NCBI GenBank assembly: GCA_017532155.1
Contig: JAFXJP010000050.1
Span: forward strand, 1 to 52,132
Reading direction: 5' to 3'
Length of the DNA: 52,132 nt
From: Clostridia bacterium
Lineage (GTDB): Bacteria > Bacillota > Clostridia > Christensenellales > Aristaeellaceae
A model generated the notes under the pieces. It was not told where the DNA came from and made no database searches. It saw only the letters and a list, made by a program, of their open reading frames with translations. Positions 39,967 to 47,824 of the stretch are shown here, one piece after another. The position numbers were made by a program, and so were the translations under genes. The stretch's first letter is position 1; every line of letters begins with the position of its first letter.

Positions 39967-41358
39967 ATGATTCAGTTTAATCATAATCAGGCGAAGGATT
40001 TGCAGATTGCCTATATCGGCGGCGGCAGCCGCGGCTGGGCCTGGGGTTTTATGATGGATCTGAGCATGGACGCGCAGCTCAACGGCTGCGTGCGCCTGTA
40101 TGATATTGATCGCGCGGCGGCCGAGCGCAACGAAATCATCGGCAATAAGATCAGCGCGCACCCGGATGCGCTCTCCCGCTGGCAGTACACGGTTGCCGAT
40201 TCTCTCAAGGATGCGCTGACGGGCGCGGATTTTGTGGTCATTTCCATCCTGCCCGGCACCTTTGACGAGATGGAATCCGACGTACATCTGCCCGAGCGCG
40301 TTTCCGTCTATCAGCCCGTGGGCGATACCGTAGGCCCGGGCGGCTTCATGCGCGCCATGCGCACCATCCCGATGTTTGTTACAATCGCTGAGGCCATCCG
40401 CGATTATGCGCCTAACGCCTGGGTGATCAATTACACCAACCCCATGACGCTGTGCATCCGCACGCTGTACGAGGTGTTCCCGGATATCAAGGCCTTTGGC
40501 TGCTGCCACGAGGTGTTCGGCACGCAGAAGCTCCTGTGCTCCATGCTGGAGAAGGAGGGTATTCCCGGCGTGACCCGACAGGAGATTTACACCACCGTCA
40601 CGGGCATCAACCATTTCACCTGGCTCACGCGCGCCAGCTATCGGAATATGGATCTGATGCCCATCTACGAAAAATACGCCGATCTCTACGCCGACGGCTA
40701 TGAGGACGGCGGCGACCGCAACTGGATGAACAATTCCTTCGCCTGCGCGCAGATGGTCAAGTTCGACCTCTTCCGCCGCTTTGGCGCAATTGCCGCCGCC
40801 GGCGACCGTCACCTGGCGGAGTTTATGCCGCCCTGGTACACGCGCGATCCTGAAACCGTGAAAAGCTACAAATTCGGCCTCACGCCCGTTTCCTGGCGCA
40901 AAGACGACCTGAAGCGCCGCCTGCAGCGCAGCGATGACCTGATTTCGGGCAAGGAAGAACTCACCCTCAAGCCCTCCGGCGAGGAAGGGCATCTTTTGCT
41001 CAAGGCCATCCTGGGCCTGGGCGACCTGGTGAGCAACGTGAACATTCCCAACCGCGGACAGATTCCCAACCTGCCGCTGGGCGCGGTGGTAGAAACCAAC
41101 GCCCTCTTTGGCCGCGACCGCATCGAGCCCGTGTATGCCGGCCCCGTGCCGGGCAACATTTTGCCGCTGATCGCGCGCCACGTCTATAATCAGGAAAACA
41201 CGCTGCGCGCAGCGCTTACCTGCGACCGCAAGCTTGGCTTCACCACCTTCATGAACGATCCGCAGATGGGCCACGTCACCCTCGCGGACGGACAAAAGCT
41301 CTTTGACGACATGCTGGAAAATCAGCGCAAATATTTGCCGGAAAAGTGGTTTAAATAA
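39967..41358 (+). CDS. Family 4 glycoside hydrolase (alpha-galacturonidase LplD-like)
   Basis: A 463-residue GH4 enzyme. These use NAD and manganese to break glycosidic bonds by oxidation-elimination. The N-terminal nucleotide fold has IAYIGGGSRGWAWG. Then come VRLYDID, DFVVISILPGTFDEM, PVGDTVGPGG, VINYTNPMT, the metal-site FGCCHEVFG (Cys and His) and TGINHFTW. The layout resembles LplD-type alpha-galacturonidases more than maltose-6-phosphate hydrolases. The ATG at 39967 follows GGAGG by 7 nt; the longer frame start at 39937 lacks an RBS. It is the likely intracellular end step for pectin-type oligosaccharides. Confidence 0.88.
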   Translation: MIQFNHNQAKDLQIAYIGGGSRGWAWGFMMDLSMDAQLNGCVRLYDIDRAAAERNEIIGNKISAHPDALSRWQYTVADSLKDALTGADFVVISILPGTFDEMESDVHLPERVSVYQPVGDTVGPGGFMRAMRTIPMFVTIAEAIRDYAPNAWVINYTNPMTLCIRTLYEVFPDIKAFGCCHEVFGTQKLLCSMLEKEGIPGVTRQEIYTTVTGINHFTWLTRASYRNMDLMPIYEKYADLYADGYEDGGDRNWMNNSFACAQMVKFDLFRRFGAIAAAGDRHLAEFMPPWYTRDPETVKSYKFGLTPVSWRKDDLKRRLQRSDDLISGKEELTLKPSGEEGHLLLKAILGLGDLVSNVNIPNRGQIPNLPLGAVVETNALFGRDRIEPVYAGPVPGNILPLIARHVYNQENTLRAALTCDRKLGFTTFMNDPQMGHVTLADGQKLFDDMLENQRKYLPEKWFK

Positions 41359-41420
41359 GCATGAATTCCCCCTGCACGCACGTTATATCAGTAGAAGAAA
41401 CTACCAAAAAGGGTGATTTT

Positions 41421-42251
41421 ATGAAACGGCTTCTACCCGCGCTGCTGTCCCTGCTTCTGCTGATCTCCTCCGCGCAGGCGTCCATCCTGCCCGCCGAGGG
41501 CGTCCAGCAAGGCTTTTTATCCTTCACCGGCATGGAGGGCCGCCGCGCCGTGGTGCTGTGCGAATCGCTCAGCGTGTGCGATGCGCGCGAGGGCAAAAAG
41601 ATTGCCACGCTGCAATTTGGCGATCATTTCATCGTGACCGAAAGCTGGGACGGCTGGGCCACCTGCTACGCCTCGGACGGCTCTATCTCCGGCTGGGTGC
41701 GCTCGGATTACATCATGATTGACCCCGCTTATTATGTGACGGACGATGACACGCCCGTGTACGCCTGGGGCAACACGCTCGCCCCGCGCGTGGCGCTGCT
41801 TGATCCCGGCGAAACGCTGCCGATCCTCCTCGACCGCGAGGATTGGGTGGTGGTCAGCCTGCGCGGCGCGGCGGGCTGGATCAAAAAAACGCCCAAGGAT
41901 ACCGTCAGCAATACGTATTTCCGTCCCGAAATGCTGCAAAACATCACCCACGCGGCGCTCACATGGAATAATCAGTATATCGAATTGACCGATCCGTACA
42001 AACTCAGCGAGCTTTCGCAGCTGCTCACCAGCGTGGAGGATCGCGGCGGCCCGATCGCCGGCTGCCCCTTCGGCACGACGCTGCGCGTGACAAGCGGCGG
42101 GCAAAGCTACGAATTGAGCCTGGCCGTTGACTCCTGCTGCATCTACCGCATCGACAACCGCGATTATTCATACGCGCGCAACCGCTTCACCAGCGAGGGC
42201 GCGCCGGATAACGACGTGCTCTTCGGCCTGTTCGGCGTTTCGGTGTGGTAA
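41421..42251 (+). CDS. Secreted SH3-domain protein
   Basis: A 276-residue exported protein. Signal peptide about 1-20 (SSAQA). The first SH3b-like domain (about 30-100) has ESLSVCDAREGKKIATLQFGD and WDGWATCYASDGSISGWVRSDY in short stretches. A second is at about 105-155 (LDPGETLPILLD, AAGWIKK). The C-terminal third has two Cys in SCCIYRI. Such domains usually bind peptidoglycan or secreted partners. I start at ATG 41421 after AAAGGGTGA. A strong terminator follows. I see no catalytic module. Confidence 0.8.
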   Translation: MKRLLPALLSLLLLISSAQASILPAEGVQQGFLSFTGMEGRRAVVLCESLSVCDAREGKKIATLQFGDHFIVTESWDGWATCYASDGSISGWVRSDYIMIDPAYYVTDDDTPVYAWGNTLAPRVALLDPGETLPILLDREDWVVVSLRGAAGWIKKTPKDTVSNTYFRPEMLQNITHAALTWNNQYIELTDPYKLSELSQLLTSVEDRGGPIAGCPFGTTLRVTSGGQSYELSLAVDSCCIYRIDNRDYSYARNRFTSEGAPDNDVLFGLFGVSVW

Positions 42252-42265
42252 AATAGCTTCATAAC

Positions 42266-42294
42266 AAAAAAGGCGTGAAATTCACGCCTTTTTC
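42266..42294 (+). terminator. Terminator of the SH3-protein gene
   Basis: AGGCGTG/CACGCCT with flanking A- and T-runs. Its sequence is the same as the terminator at 44016-44045. Confidence 0.9.
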
Positions 42295-42295
42295 T

Positions 42296-42324
42296 TTGCA
42301 CGTTTTTCCGTTTCATTCCGTCTA
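42296..42324 (+). promoter_or_regulatory. Possible ECF-type promoter of the sigma/anti-sigma pair
   Basis: TTGCAC, about 17 nt, then CGTCTA, with a CGTC core typical of ECF -10 elements. Weak evidence only, but self-control is common for ECF sigma genes. Confidence 0.3.
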
Positions 42325-42348
42325 TACAAATGAAGGGAGGCGAAACGC

Positions 42349-42843
42349 ATGAACCGCGATCAGTGGCTGGAAGAGGCATTGGCGCAGTGGGAGGTACCCC
42401 TGCTGCGTACGTGTTATCTGATGCTGCGTGACGCCGCACTGGCAGAGGACGCCGTGCAGGAAACCTTCATCAAGGCCTGATGCGCGTATGATACCCGCCG
42501 TGACGAAAGCAGCGACAAAACCTTTCTCATGCGCATTGCCGTCAATACCTGCCGCGATCTGATGCGTAGCAAATGGCTGCGGCACATCGACCGCCGTGTG
42601 TCTCTCTCAGATCTCCCCGAGCCCGCCGCGCCCTTCACCCCGCCGGATGATGCGGTGATGCGTGCCGTCCTTTCGCTGCCATCCGCGCTGCGGCAGGCCG
42701 TCACGCTGCGCTATTACCAGGGCTTTTCGGTGCAGGAGATTGCCGATATGATGCGCGCCTCCCGTCGCACAATCCACTACCGGCTGCAAAAAGCCGAGCG
42801 CCTGCTCAAAAATTGCCTGGAGGAATGGTACCATGACACTTGA
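42349..42843 (+). pseudogene. ECF sigma factor gene interrupted by an in-frame TGA
   Basis: Start ATG 42349, 8 nt behind GGGAGG. The frame reads a sigma-70 region 2 (DQWLEEALAQW, then AEDAVQETFIKA) up to TGA at 42478-42480, then continues as normal sigma sequence (DTRRDESSDKTFLMRIAVN, a region 4 with LRQAVTLRYYQGFSVQEIADMM) to the real stop at 42841. The TGA falls where the family nearly always has Trp after ETF(I/L)KA, so one base (TGG to TGA) explains it. TGA is a normal stop elsewhere in this window. The only internal ATG, at 42529, has no ribosome-binding site. The gene overlaps its anti-sigma gene by 11 nt. A read error or a real nonsense mutation is possible. Confidence 0.85.
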
Positions 42844-44011
42844 AAAAACATTGCAACAGCATATCGATCACCGCCTGGCCGGGCTTGCTGCCTCGCCTGC
42901 CCGCCGCGCGCGCATCCGTGAAGCGACAAAAACACAAGCGCGCCCGCCTAGAAAAGTTTCCGCTGCGCTTGTTTTCGCCCTGACGCTTGCCCTGCTCACC
43001 GCCGCACTGGCCATCGGCGAATCGTTCAATCTCTTCCACTTCTTCGGCACGAATGACCGCCGTTATCAGGAATTGGCCGCTTCTTCCGTGCCCGCTGCCG
43101 CCGCGCCGCTTGAAATAAGCGACGAACACCTAGGTACAGTGACCGCCGCCATCGACAGCGTGTATTTCGACGGCCTGACGCTAAATCTGGCGTTCAGCAT
43201 CGAAAATCATCTAATCTTCGAAAAATACACCCCCAGCGAAGAAGAAATAACGCAAATGACAAAGACCTACGCGCTCAAACTGCCCGTCAGCGAAAACCAG
43301 CCGGGCGCAGAGATCGTCGCCGCCTACAACGAGGCCATCCGCTACGGCCACCCCTTCAGCATGCGCAGCTGGGAGATCACAAGCGACGAAAGCTCCTATC
43401 TGCACGCAGGCGGCAGCCTGACCGCCTATCGCACAGACGCCTTCTACTCCCCTGCAGGCAAATACTGCGAGCTGCGCGAGTTCCGCGCTCCGCTGCCCGG
43501 CAACGCCGCAAGAAGCGATACGCTAGATATCCGCATTCCGCTGGCAAAAGAAGAGAAAATCTACCATTTTGACGGAAAATACCTCTATTTTTCCTGGAAA
43601 AGAACGCCGATTGGCGAATTGACCGCCTCCGCCGACAAAACGCCGGACAGCCTGCGCCGCATGGCGGGCGAGGGCGAAATAAACGGCGCATGCGTCACAG
43701 CGGACATGCAATTATCGCCCATGGGCGCGCTGCTTACGCTCAAAAGCGACACGCCGTTTAATCAGTTTGTCCCTGAACCCGCGCAGCCTGACGGCCCTGA
43801 GCGCTGGCTGGTGATAACCGCCTATGATGAAAACGGCCAGCGTATGGAAATGCTGCATTATCTGCAACCCGACGACAGCACGGAAATCACTCTGCAGCTG
43901 GCGGGCACAGGCGTGCTGCCCGAAAGCCTGACGGTATATCTTTACATCGCCTCGCAGCCCACCTATCCGCCGGAGGCAACAGCCGTTGGTATCCCGCTGC
44001 ACATTCAATAA
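42833..44011 (+). CDS. Anti-sigma factor (DUF4179-like membrane protein)
   Basis: A 392-residue protein. The N-terminal cytoplasmic segment (1-45) should hold the ECF sigma factor. A single helix follows at about residues 47-62. The extracellular C-terminal domain (from about 90) has the DISDEHLGTVTAAIDSVYFDGLTLNLAF-like pattern in short pieces, as in DUF4179 anti-sigma proteins of Firmicutes. It is intact, although its partner sigma gene is interrupted. Translation is coupled through an 11-nt overlap with the sigma gene. A strong terminator follows. Confidence 0.82.
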   Translation: MTLEKTLQQHIDHRLAGLAASPARRARIREATKTQARPPRKVSAALVFALTLALLTAALAIGESFNLFHFFGTNDRRYQELAASSVPAAAAPLEISDEHLGTVTAAIDSVYFDGLTLNLAFSIENHLIFEKYTPSEEEITQMTKTYALKLPVSENQPGAEIVAAYNEAIRYGHPFSMRSWEITSDESSYLHAGGSLTAYRTDAFYSPAGKYCELREFRAPLPGNAARSDTLDIRIPLAKEEKIYHFDGKYLYFSWKRTPIGELTASADKTPDSLRRMAGEGEINGACVTADMQLSPMGALLTLKSDTPFNQFVPEPAQPDGPERWLVITAYDENGQRMEMLHYLQPDDSTEITLQLAGTGVLPESLTVYLYIASQPTYPPEATAVGIPLHIQ

Positions 44012-44015
44012 CAGC

Positions 44016-44045
44016 AAAAAAAGGCGTGAAATTCACGCCTTTTTT
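44016..44045 (+). terminator. Terminator of the sigma/anti-sigma operon
   Basis: AGGCGTG (44022-44028)/CACGCCT (44034-44040) with A- and T-runs. Identical hairpin to 42266-42294. Confidence 0.9.
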
Positions 44046-44071
44046 CTATGAATAACGCCGGTTACGACCGG

Positions 44072-44153
44072 CTACACCTCATCCGAGGCGCTACGCGCCC
44101 CACCTTCCCCTTGAGGGGAAGGTGGCGAATGAAATGAGCCGAATGAGGTGTAG
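44072..44153. repeat. Palindromic intergenic element with terminal inverted repeats
   Basis: Outer inverted repeat CTACACCTCAT / ATGAGGTGTAG (44072-44082 and 44143-44153). Inside it are GGCGC/GCGCC and a perfect 11-bp hairpin CCACCTTCCCC/GGGGAAGGTGG (44100-44125). No coding capacity. This resembles REP- or MITE-like elements with CCTTCCCC hairpins that I recall as common in gut Clostridia. Confidence 0.75.
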
Positions 44154-44169
44154 CGCTTCACAAAGCGCG

Positions 44170-44802
44170 TTACCTCTCCCCATTCCACTCGGCATAGAAT
44201 TCGCGCAAAAATTCCTCCATGTACGCATGCCGCTTCTCGGCTATCTCCCGCGCGGCGGCGGTGTTCATCATGTCCTTTAAGAGCAGCAGCTTTTCATAAA
44301 AATGGTTGATCGTGTGCCCTTCATTTTTCGCATAGGCCGCAGCATCCATATTTTCCACCGGCGGCTCGGCAGGATCATACATTTTGCGCCCCCGGCTGCC
44401 GCCAAAGGCGAAGGTGCGCGCGATGCCAATCGCGCCGATGGCGTCCAGCCGGTCGGCGTCTTGCACGCACTGCCCCTCCAGCGTATCGGGCGCAACAGTG
44501 TTCGTGCCTTTAAACGAAATCTGCGCAATGATCTGGCAAATCTTTTCAATCTTCTCCGCTTCCATGCCCTGCGACTGCAAAAACGCGCGGGCATTCCCCT
44601 GATTCAGATGCGTTTCAGGCGATAATTTGCGGTCGTCCACATCATGCAGCAGCGCCGCCAGCTGCACGGTTTCCATATCCGCGCCCTCTTTTTCCGCAAT
44701 GCGCTCAGCCAATTTCAGCACGCGCAGGGTGTGAAAAGCATCATGCCCGCTGAAATCGTGCGCAAAAACCGCCTCAATATAGCGCTTGGCCGCCTCGATC
44801 AT
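44170..44802 (-). CDS. HD-domain phosphohydrolase
   Basis: A 210-residue soluble HD-superfamily enzyme. The metal site is His20/His24 in [10 protein letters not shown], His53-Asp54 in LLHDVDD and a later Asp in [15 protein letters not shown]. It resembles YedJ-type HD hydrolases that act on nucleotides or small phosphates. It overlaps the upstream HAD gene by 4 nt, so the two phosphohydrolases form one unit. Substrate unknown. Confidence 0.88.
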   Translation of the reverse strand: MIEAAKRYIEAVFAHDFSGHDAFHTLRVLKLAERIAEKEGADMETVQLAALLHDVDDRKLSPETHLNQGNARAFLQSQGMEAEKIEKICQIIAQISFKGTNTVAPDTLEGQCVQDADRLDAIGAIGIARTFAFGGSRGRKMYDPAEPPVENMDAAAYAKNEGHTINHFYEKLLLLKDMMNTAAAREIAEKRHAYMEEFLREFYAEWNGER

Positions 44803-45467
44803 AGTGCTTCCTCCGTCAGTTTCGCCAGCGATTCGCCCTCCGCCACATAGCGGTCGGCGATTTTTCGCATCGTTTCCTGGCCGAAATTGAAGCGCTCGTA
44901 CACCGCCGCCGTCTTCATACCGATCTTTTTCACCGTCTCAATTGCCGTGAGCGAATCCTCAAACACCCAGATATCCTCCGCCTTTTCGCCCAGATACTTT
45001 TGCGCCAGCAGATAAACATCCGGCTGATCCTTGGCCTTGCCAATATCGAAGCAGGAAAACAGCGCGCCAAAGTATTTTTCCAGGCCGCAGTGCTGCAGTG
45101 CAATCCGGATAAACCGCATTTCCGTGCCCGAAGCGATGCACATTTTGGTGCCCTGCGCATAAAGATGCTCCAGCAGCTCCCGCGCGCCGGGCTTCAATTC
45201 CACGCGGTTGCGATAAAAATCGTCCACGATTACATCGACCATATCAAACAGCTGCTTGCCGCTGTCGCCAATATGATATTTTTCATGCACCAAATCCATG
45301 GCCATGTCCAGCGTCATCGTGCGCATGGTTTTTTCATCCGCTGCCGATGGCCTGAATACCTCGCCATTCAAAAAGCGCTCGCCCAGCTCCCGCCAGAAAA
45401 CATCCCACAGTACCAGCGAATCCACCAGCGTGCCGTCCATATCAAAAATGGCCGCCTTGATCTGCAC
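44799..45467 (-). CDS. HAD-family hydrolase (beta-phosphoglucomutase-like)
   Basis: A 222-residue HAD phosphatase/phosphomutase. Motif [12 protein letters not shown] carries the two catalytic Asp (9 and 11), motif II is CIASGTEM, and motifs III/IV are near KAKDQPDVY and [11 protein letters not shown]. The helical cap between motifs I and II is that of subfamily I, as in beta-phosphoglucomutase and sugar phosphatases. I start at GTG 45467, 8 nt behind AAAGGAG; the earlier GTG at 45476 overlaps that site. Confidence 0.88.
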   Translation of the reverse strand: MQIKAAIFDMDGTLVDSLVLWDVFWRELGERFLNGEVFRPSAADEKTMRTMTLDMAMDLVHEKYHIGDSGKQLFDMVDVIVDDFYRNRVELKPGARELLEHLYAQGTKMCIASGTEMRFIRIALQHCGLEKYFGALFSCFDIGKAKDQPDVYLLAQKYLGEKAEDIWVFEDSLTAIETVKKIGMKTAAVYERFNFGQETMRKIADRYVAEGESLAKLTEEAL

Positions 45468-45488
45468 AAGAATCACTCCTTTGCGCTT

Positions 45489-45517
45489 ATTATAGCATTT
45501 CCCCCTCCCCCACGCAA
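45489..45517 (-). promoter_or_regulatory. Promoter of the HAD/HD pair
   Basis: TTGCGT (45512-45517), 17-nt spacer, perfect TATAAT (45489-45494). Confidence 0.65.
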
Positions 45518-45520
45518 CGA

Positions 45521-45544
45521 AAAAGGCGCTTCCTGCGAAGCGCC
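45521..45544 (-). terminator. Terminator of the XRE-TPR regulator gene
   Basis: GGCGCTT/AAGCGCC arms (45525-45544) followed by TTTTTCG on the minus strand. Confidence 0.88.
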
Positions 45545-45549
45545 CTTCT

Positions 45550-46605
45550 TTATTTGCTCATTTTCTTTTGCAGCCGTGCAATCTCGCGCAGCGTTTCCTG
45601 CACGGGCGCTTCGTCGGTATAGCCCCATTCAGATTTCAGGCAATCCAGCAGCCGCTCCTGTGATTTCACGGCGTTTTCCAGGTCCCCGCGAATCTCATGA
45701 ATGATCGCCATGCTCTGCAGCGCATCGGTATAGCGCGGCTTGTGGTGCGCTTCCTCCTGTGCCCAGTCTGCTTCATACAGGGCAAGCGCCTTGTCATAGC
45801 GGCAGGTGAGCGCATAATACTGCGCCGCCTCAAAGAGCATGCTGGGATTTTCCGGCAGCTTTTGCACGGCTTCGTCCATGATCTGATCCGCTGCCGGCAG
45901 GCCCTTTTCGATCAGGGCAATGTGCGCGCGGTACGTCGGCAGCACCACGGGATTGCAAGCGGGCAGCTTTTCCAGGATCTGCATATAATGCCGCGCCTCC
46001 TGCGTGCGGCGGTCGGCCAGCAGGTTGTCGATCAGATAATAATAGGGCATGGGCGTGGGCGGTGTGACGGTATCCGCCGCGATCACTTCCTTGTAAAAAT
46101 CGATGGCGGCGCTGTGCTGCGCGCAGTTCCAGTCCCACACCACGTGGCCCTCGGCCTTTTGTAGCAGCCACTGGCAGTCCTTCTTCTCGGGCGCAAGCAT
46201 GATGGCCTCGCGGGCATAGCGGCTGACGCGGCGGGAATCCGCCTCCATGCGATGGTGGTACAATTGCGCCAGCAGGCTCAGGCACTTTGCGCGCTCCTTG
46301 CCCTCGGCCAGCTGATTTTTGAGCACGTCCTCAAACTCGCGGAAGATATCCGGCGGCAGCTCTTCCTCCACCTCCATGCGCTTTTCGATGCGCTGCAGGC
46401 GGTCCTCCTGCGTTAAATCAAACAGTTCGTCAATCGTAACGCCAAATTCGCGGCTGAGCAGCGGCAAAAGCGTGATGTCCGGCATCGCCGTGTCCGTCTC
46501 CCACTTGGAGACCGACTGCGCGCTGAGACTTAGTCTTTCGCCCAGCTGCTCCTGCGTAAGGCCCGCCTTGCGGCGCAAAAATTTGATTTTGTTGCCAATT
46601 TCCAT
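45550..46605 (-). CDS. XRE-family regulator with TPR-like helical repeats
   Basis: A 351-residue protein with an N-terminal helix-turn-helix (about 1-62: KIKFLRRKAGLTQEQLGERL and SAQSVSKWETDTAMPDI). A long alpha-helical tail of TPR-like repeats (about 75-345) follows, with alternating Ala/Leu/Tyr packing positions as in peptide- or protein-responsive regulators. I start at ATG 46605, 9 nt from AGGAG; the longer frame would add a Cys-rich unlikely leader. It is alone in its transcription unit. Targets are unknown; the nearby glycosidase genes are candidates. Confidence 0.85.
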   Translation of the reverse strand: MEIGNKIKFLRRKAGLTQEQLGERLSLSAQSVSKWETDTAMPDITLLPLLSREFGVTIDELFDLTQEDRLQRIEKRMEVEEELPPDIFREFEDVLKNQLAEGKERAKCLSLLAQLYHHRMEADSRRVSRYAREAIMLAPEKKDCQWLLQKAEGHVVWDWNCAQHSAAIDFYKEVIAADTVTPPTPMPYYYLIDNLLADRRTQEARHYMQILEKLPACNPVVLPTYRAHIALIEKGLPAADQIMDEAVQKLPENPSMLFEAAQYYALTCRYDKALALYEADWAQEEAHHKPRYTDALQSMAIIHEIRGDLENAVKSQERLLDCLKSEWGYTDEAPVQETLREIARLQKKMSK

Positions 46606-46637
46606 ACGTTTATTCTCCTGCAAAGTATTTACCGCGG

Positions 46638-46670
46638 CTTGCAGATATATCGTAGCACATCGGCTGCAAG
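46638..46670. promoter_or_regulatory. Inverted repeat flanking the -10 region of the XRE gene
   Basis: CTTGCAG (46638-46644) and CTGCAAG (46664-46670), perfect 7-bp arms, spanning the -10 element. It may be an autoregulatory operator. Confidence 0.45.
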
Positions 46671-46677
46671 CAATCAA
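46649..46677 (-). promoter_or_regulatory. Promoter of the XRE regulator gene
   Basis: TTGATT (46672-46677), 17-nt spacer, TACGAT (46649-46654). Confidence 0.5.
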
Positions 46678-46698
46678 CAACGCATCTTTCCGCCGCCC

Positions 46699-46713
46699 TC
46701 AACCGGTGGTTGA
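46699..46713. promoter_or_regulatory. Inverted repeat upstream of the XRE gene
   Basis: TCAACC-GGT-GGTTGA, a perfect palindromic site between the GH28-like terminator and the XRE promoter. Confidence 0.4.
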
Positions 46714-46741
46714 AAAAAAGCGCCTGCCGCAGCAAGCGCCT
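46714..46741 (-). terminator. Terminator of the GH39/GH28 operon
   Basis: AGGCGC and GCGCTT arms (one G-U pair) enclosing TGC/GCA, followed by seven T on the minus strand. Confidence 0.75.
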
Positions 46742-46747
46742 GATTGC

Positions 46748-47806
46748 TTATTCCGTCCGCCCGTCGAGCAGACATTCCGTCCCCTCGCCGCAGGTGATGT
46801 TTTCCATCGAGAGATTGCCAATCTCCCCAGCCAGGGCGACGGCATACTCACCCTCGCCGTAAATGTTGCGCAGGGTGATATTGTAGGTTTCCTCCTTCGT
46901 GGAGTGACGGTCGCCGTACATGTGCTTGTCGCCCACGCGCACGGCATATATGCCGTGATCCAGGTGCGGCGACTGGCGGCATTCGTCCGTTACGCCGTCA
47001 ATTTCAATGTCGTGCAGCTTGATTTCGCCCTGATTGAGCAGCCGCACCAGCGAGCAAAAGGACGCGCCGCGCACATTGCGGATTTTTACATGGCTGATGG
47101 CGCTGTCCATGCCCTCCACGCGGAAGGCTTGCTCTGTGCGTCCGTTCAGCGCGGTCAGCGCCACGGTGTCATCCTCGGTAAAGCCGGTGATATTTTCAAT
47201 CACAATATGGCTGCAGCCCTGGCGCAGGTCGATGCCGTCGGCATTTTTGACCAGCACTTCCTTATATTTTTCACGCTTGAGGCCGTGATAAATCTGCCCG
47301 TTTTCGTCCACCGCCGCGTCATTGGCGCAAAAATCAAGGTTGCGCAGCTCACCGTTCACGCAATAGATGAAATTGAGCGCCCACCAGCGCTGGTTGCGGC
47401 AGTGGATGCCCTCCACGCGGAAGCCGTTCACATTGGTGAAGAGGATCAGATTGTTTTTGTGCAGCGGAGCCTTGCGCTCGGCAAGCGGTACTTTTTCGTG
47501 CAGGCCGTTGGGCTCGCCGCCGTCCAGGATGGCGCGGCCGCGGCCGAGGATGGCAATATCGTAATCCGTGCCGGCGGTGGTGTTGCCCTCCGGCGTTTCG
47601 TGATGCGCATTGACAAAAATGTTGGTGTACGTGCCGTCCTTCAGGCGAAGATGGCAGTCGCTGAGGATCAGCGTGAAATGGCTGGGCAGTCGCACCGCCG
47701 TGTCGATCTCCCAATCGCCCGTCACCGTCGCCGTGCGCTCGCCGCTCAGAACGGCGTCATCCACCAATTTTTGAATATGCGCGGAGCCGCCTGCAGTAAA
47801 GATCAT
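46748..47806 (-). CDS. GH28-related parallel beta-helix protein
   Basis: A 352-residue protein whose strands repeat in the regular pattern of a right-handed parallel beta-helix. It has the polygalacturonase-type stretches KNADGIDLR (Asp190) and FTEDDTVAL (Asp212-Asp213), the acidic residues that cut pectin in GH28. The GHG motif that normally follows is not visible. So it may be a divergent pectin hydrolase, a lyase-like relative or a binding protein. No signal peptide. It lies 18 nt behind the GH39-like gene and ends at a terminator. RBS GGAGG. Confidence 0.78.
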   Translation of the reverse strand: MIFTAGGSAHIQKLVDDAVLSGERTATVTGDWEIDTAVRLPSHFTLILSDCHLRLKDGTYTNIFVNAHHETPEGNTTAGTDYDIAILGRGRAILDGGEPNGLHEKVPLAERKAPLHKNNLILFTNVNGFRVEGIHCRNQRWWALNFIYCVNGELRNLDFCANDAAVDENGQIYHGLKREKYKEVLVKNADGIDLRQGCSHIVIENITGFTEDDTVALTALNGRTEQAFRVEGMDSAISHVKIRNVRGASFCSLVRLLNQGEIKLHDIEIDGVTDECRQSPHLDHGIYAVRVGDKHMYGDRHSTKEETYNITLRNIYGEGEYAVALAGEIGNLSMENITCGEGTECLLDGRTE

Positions 47807-47824
47807 AATTGCATCCTCCGTTTA

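Noticed and set aside
42478-42480. Selenocysteine codon in the sigma gene
   Set aside because: The position is a conserved Trp, not Cys, and sigma factors are not known selenoproteins. I saw no clear SECIS-like hairpin directly after it.
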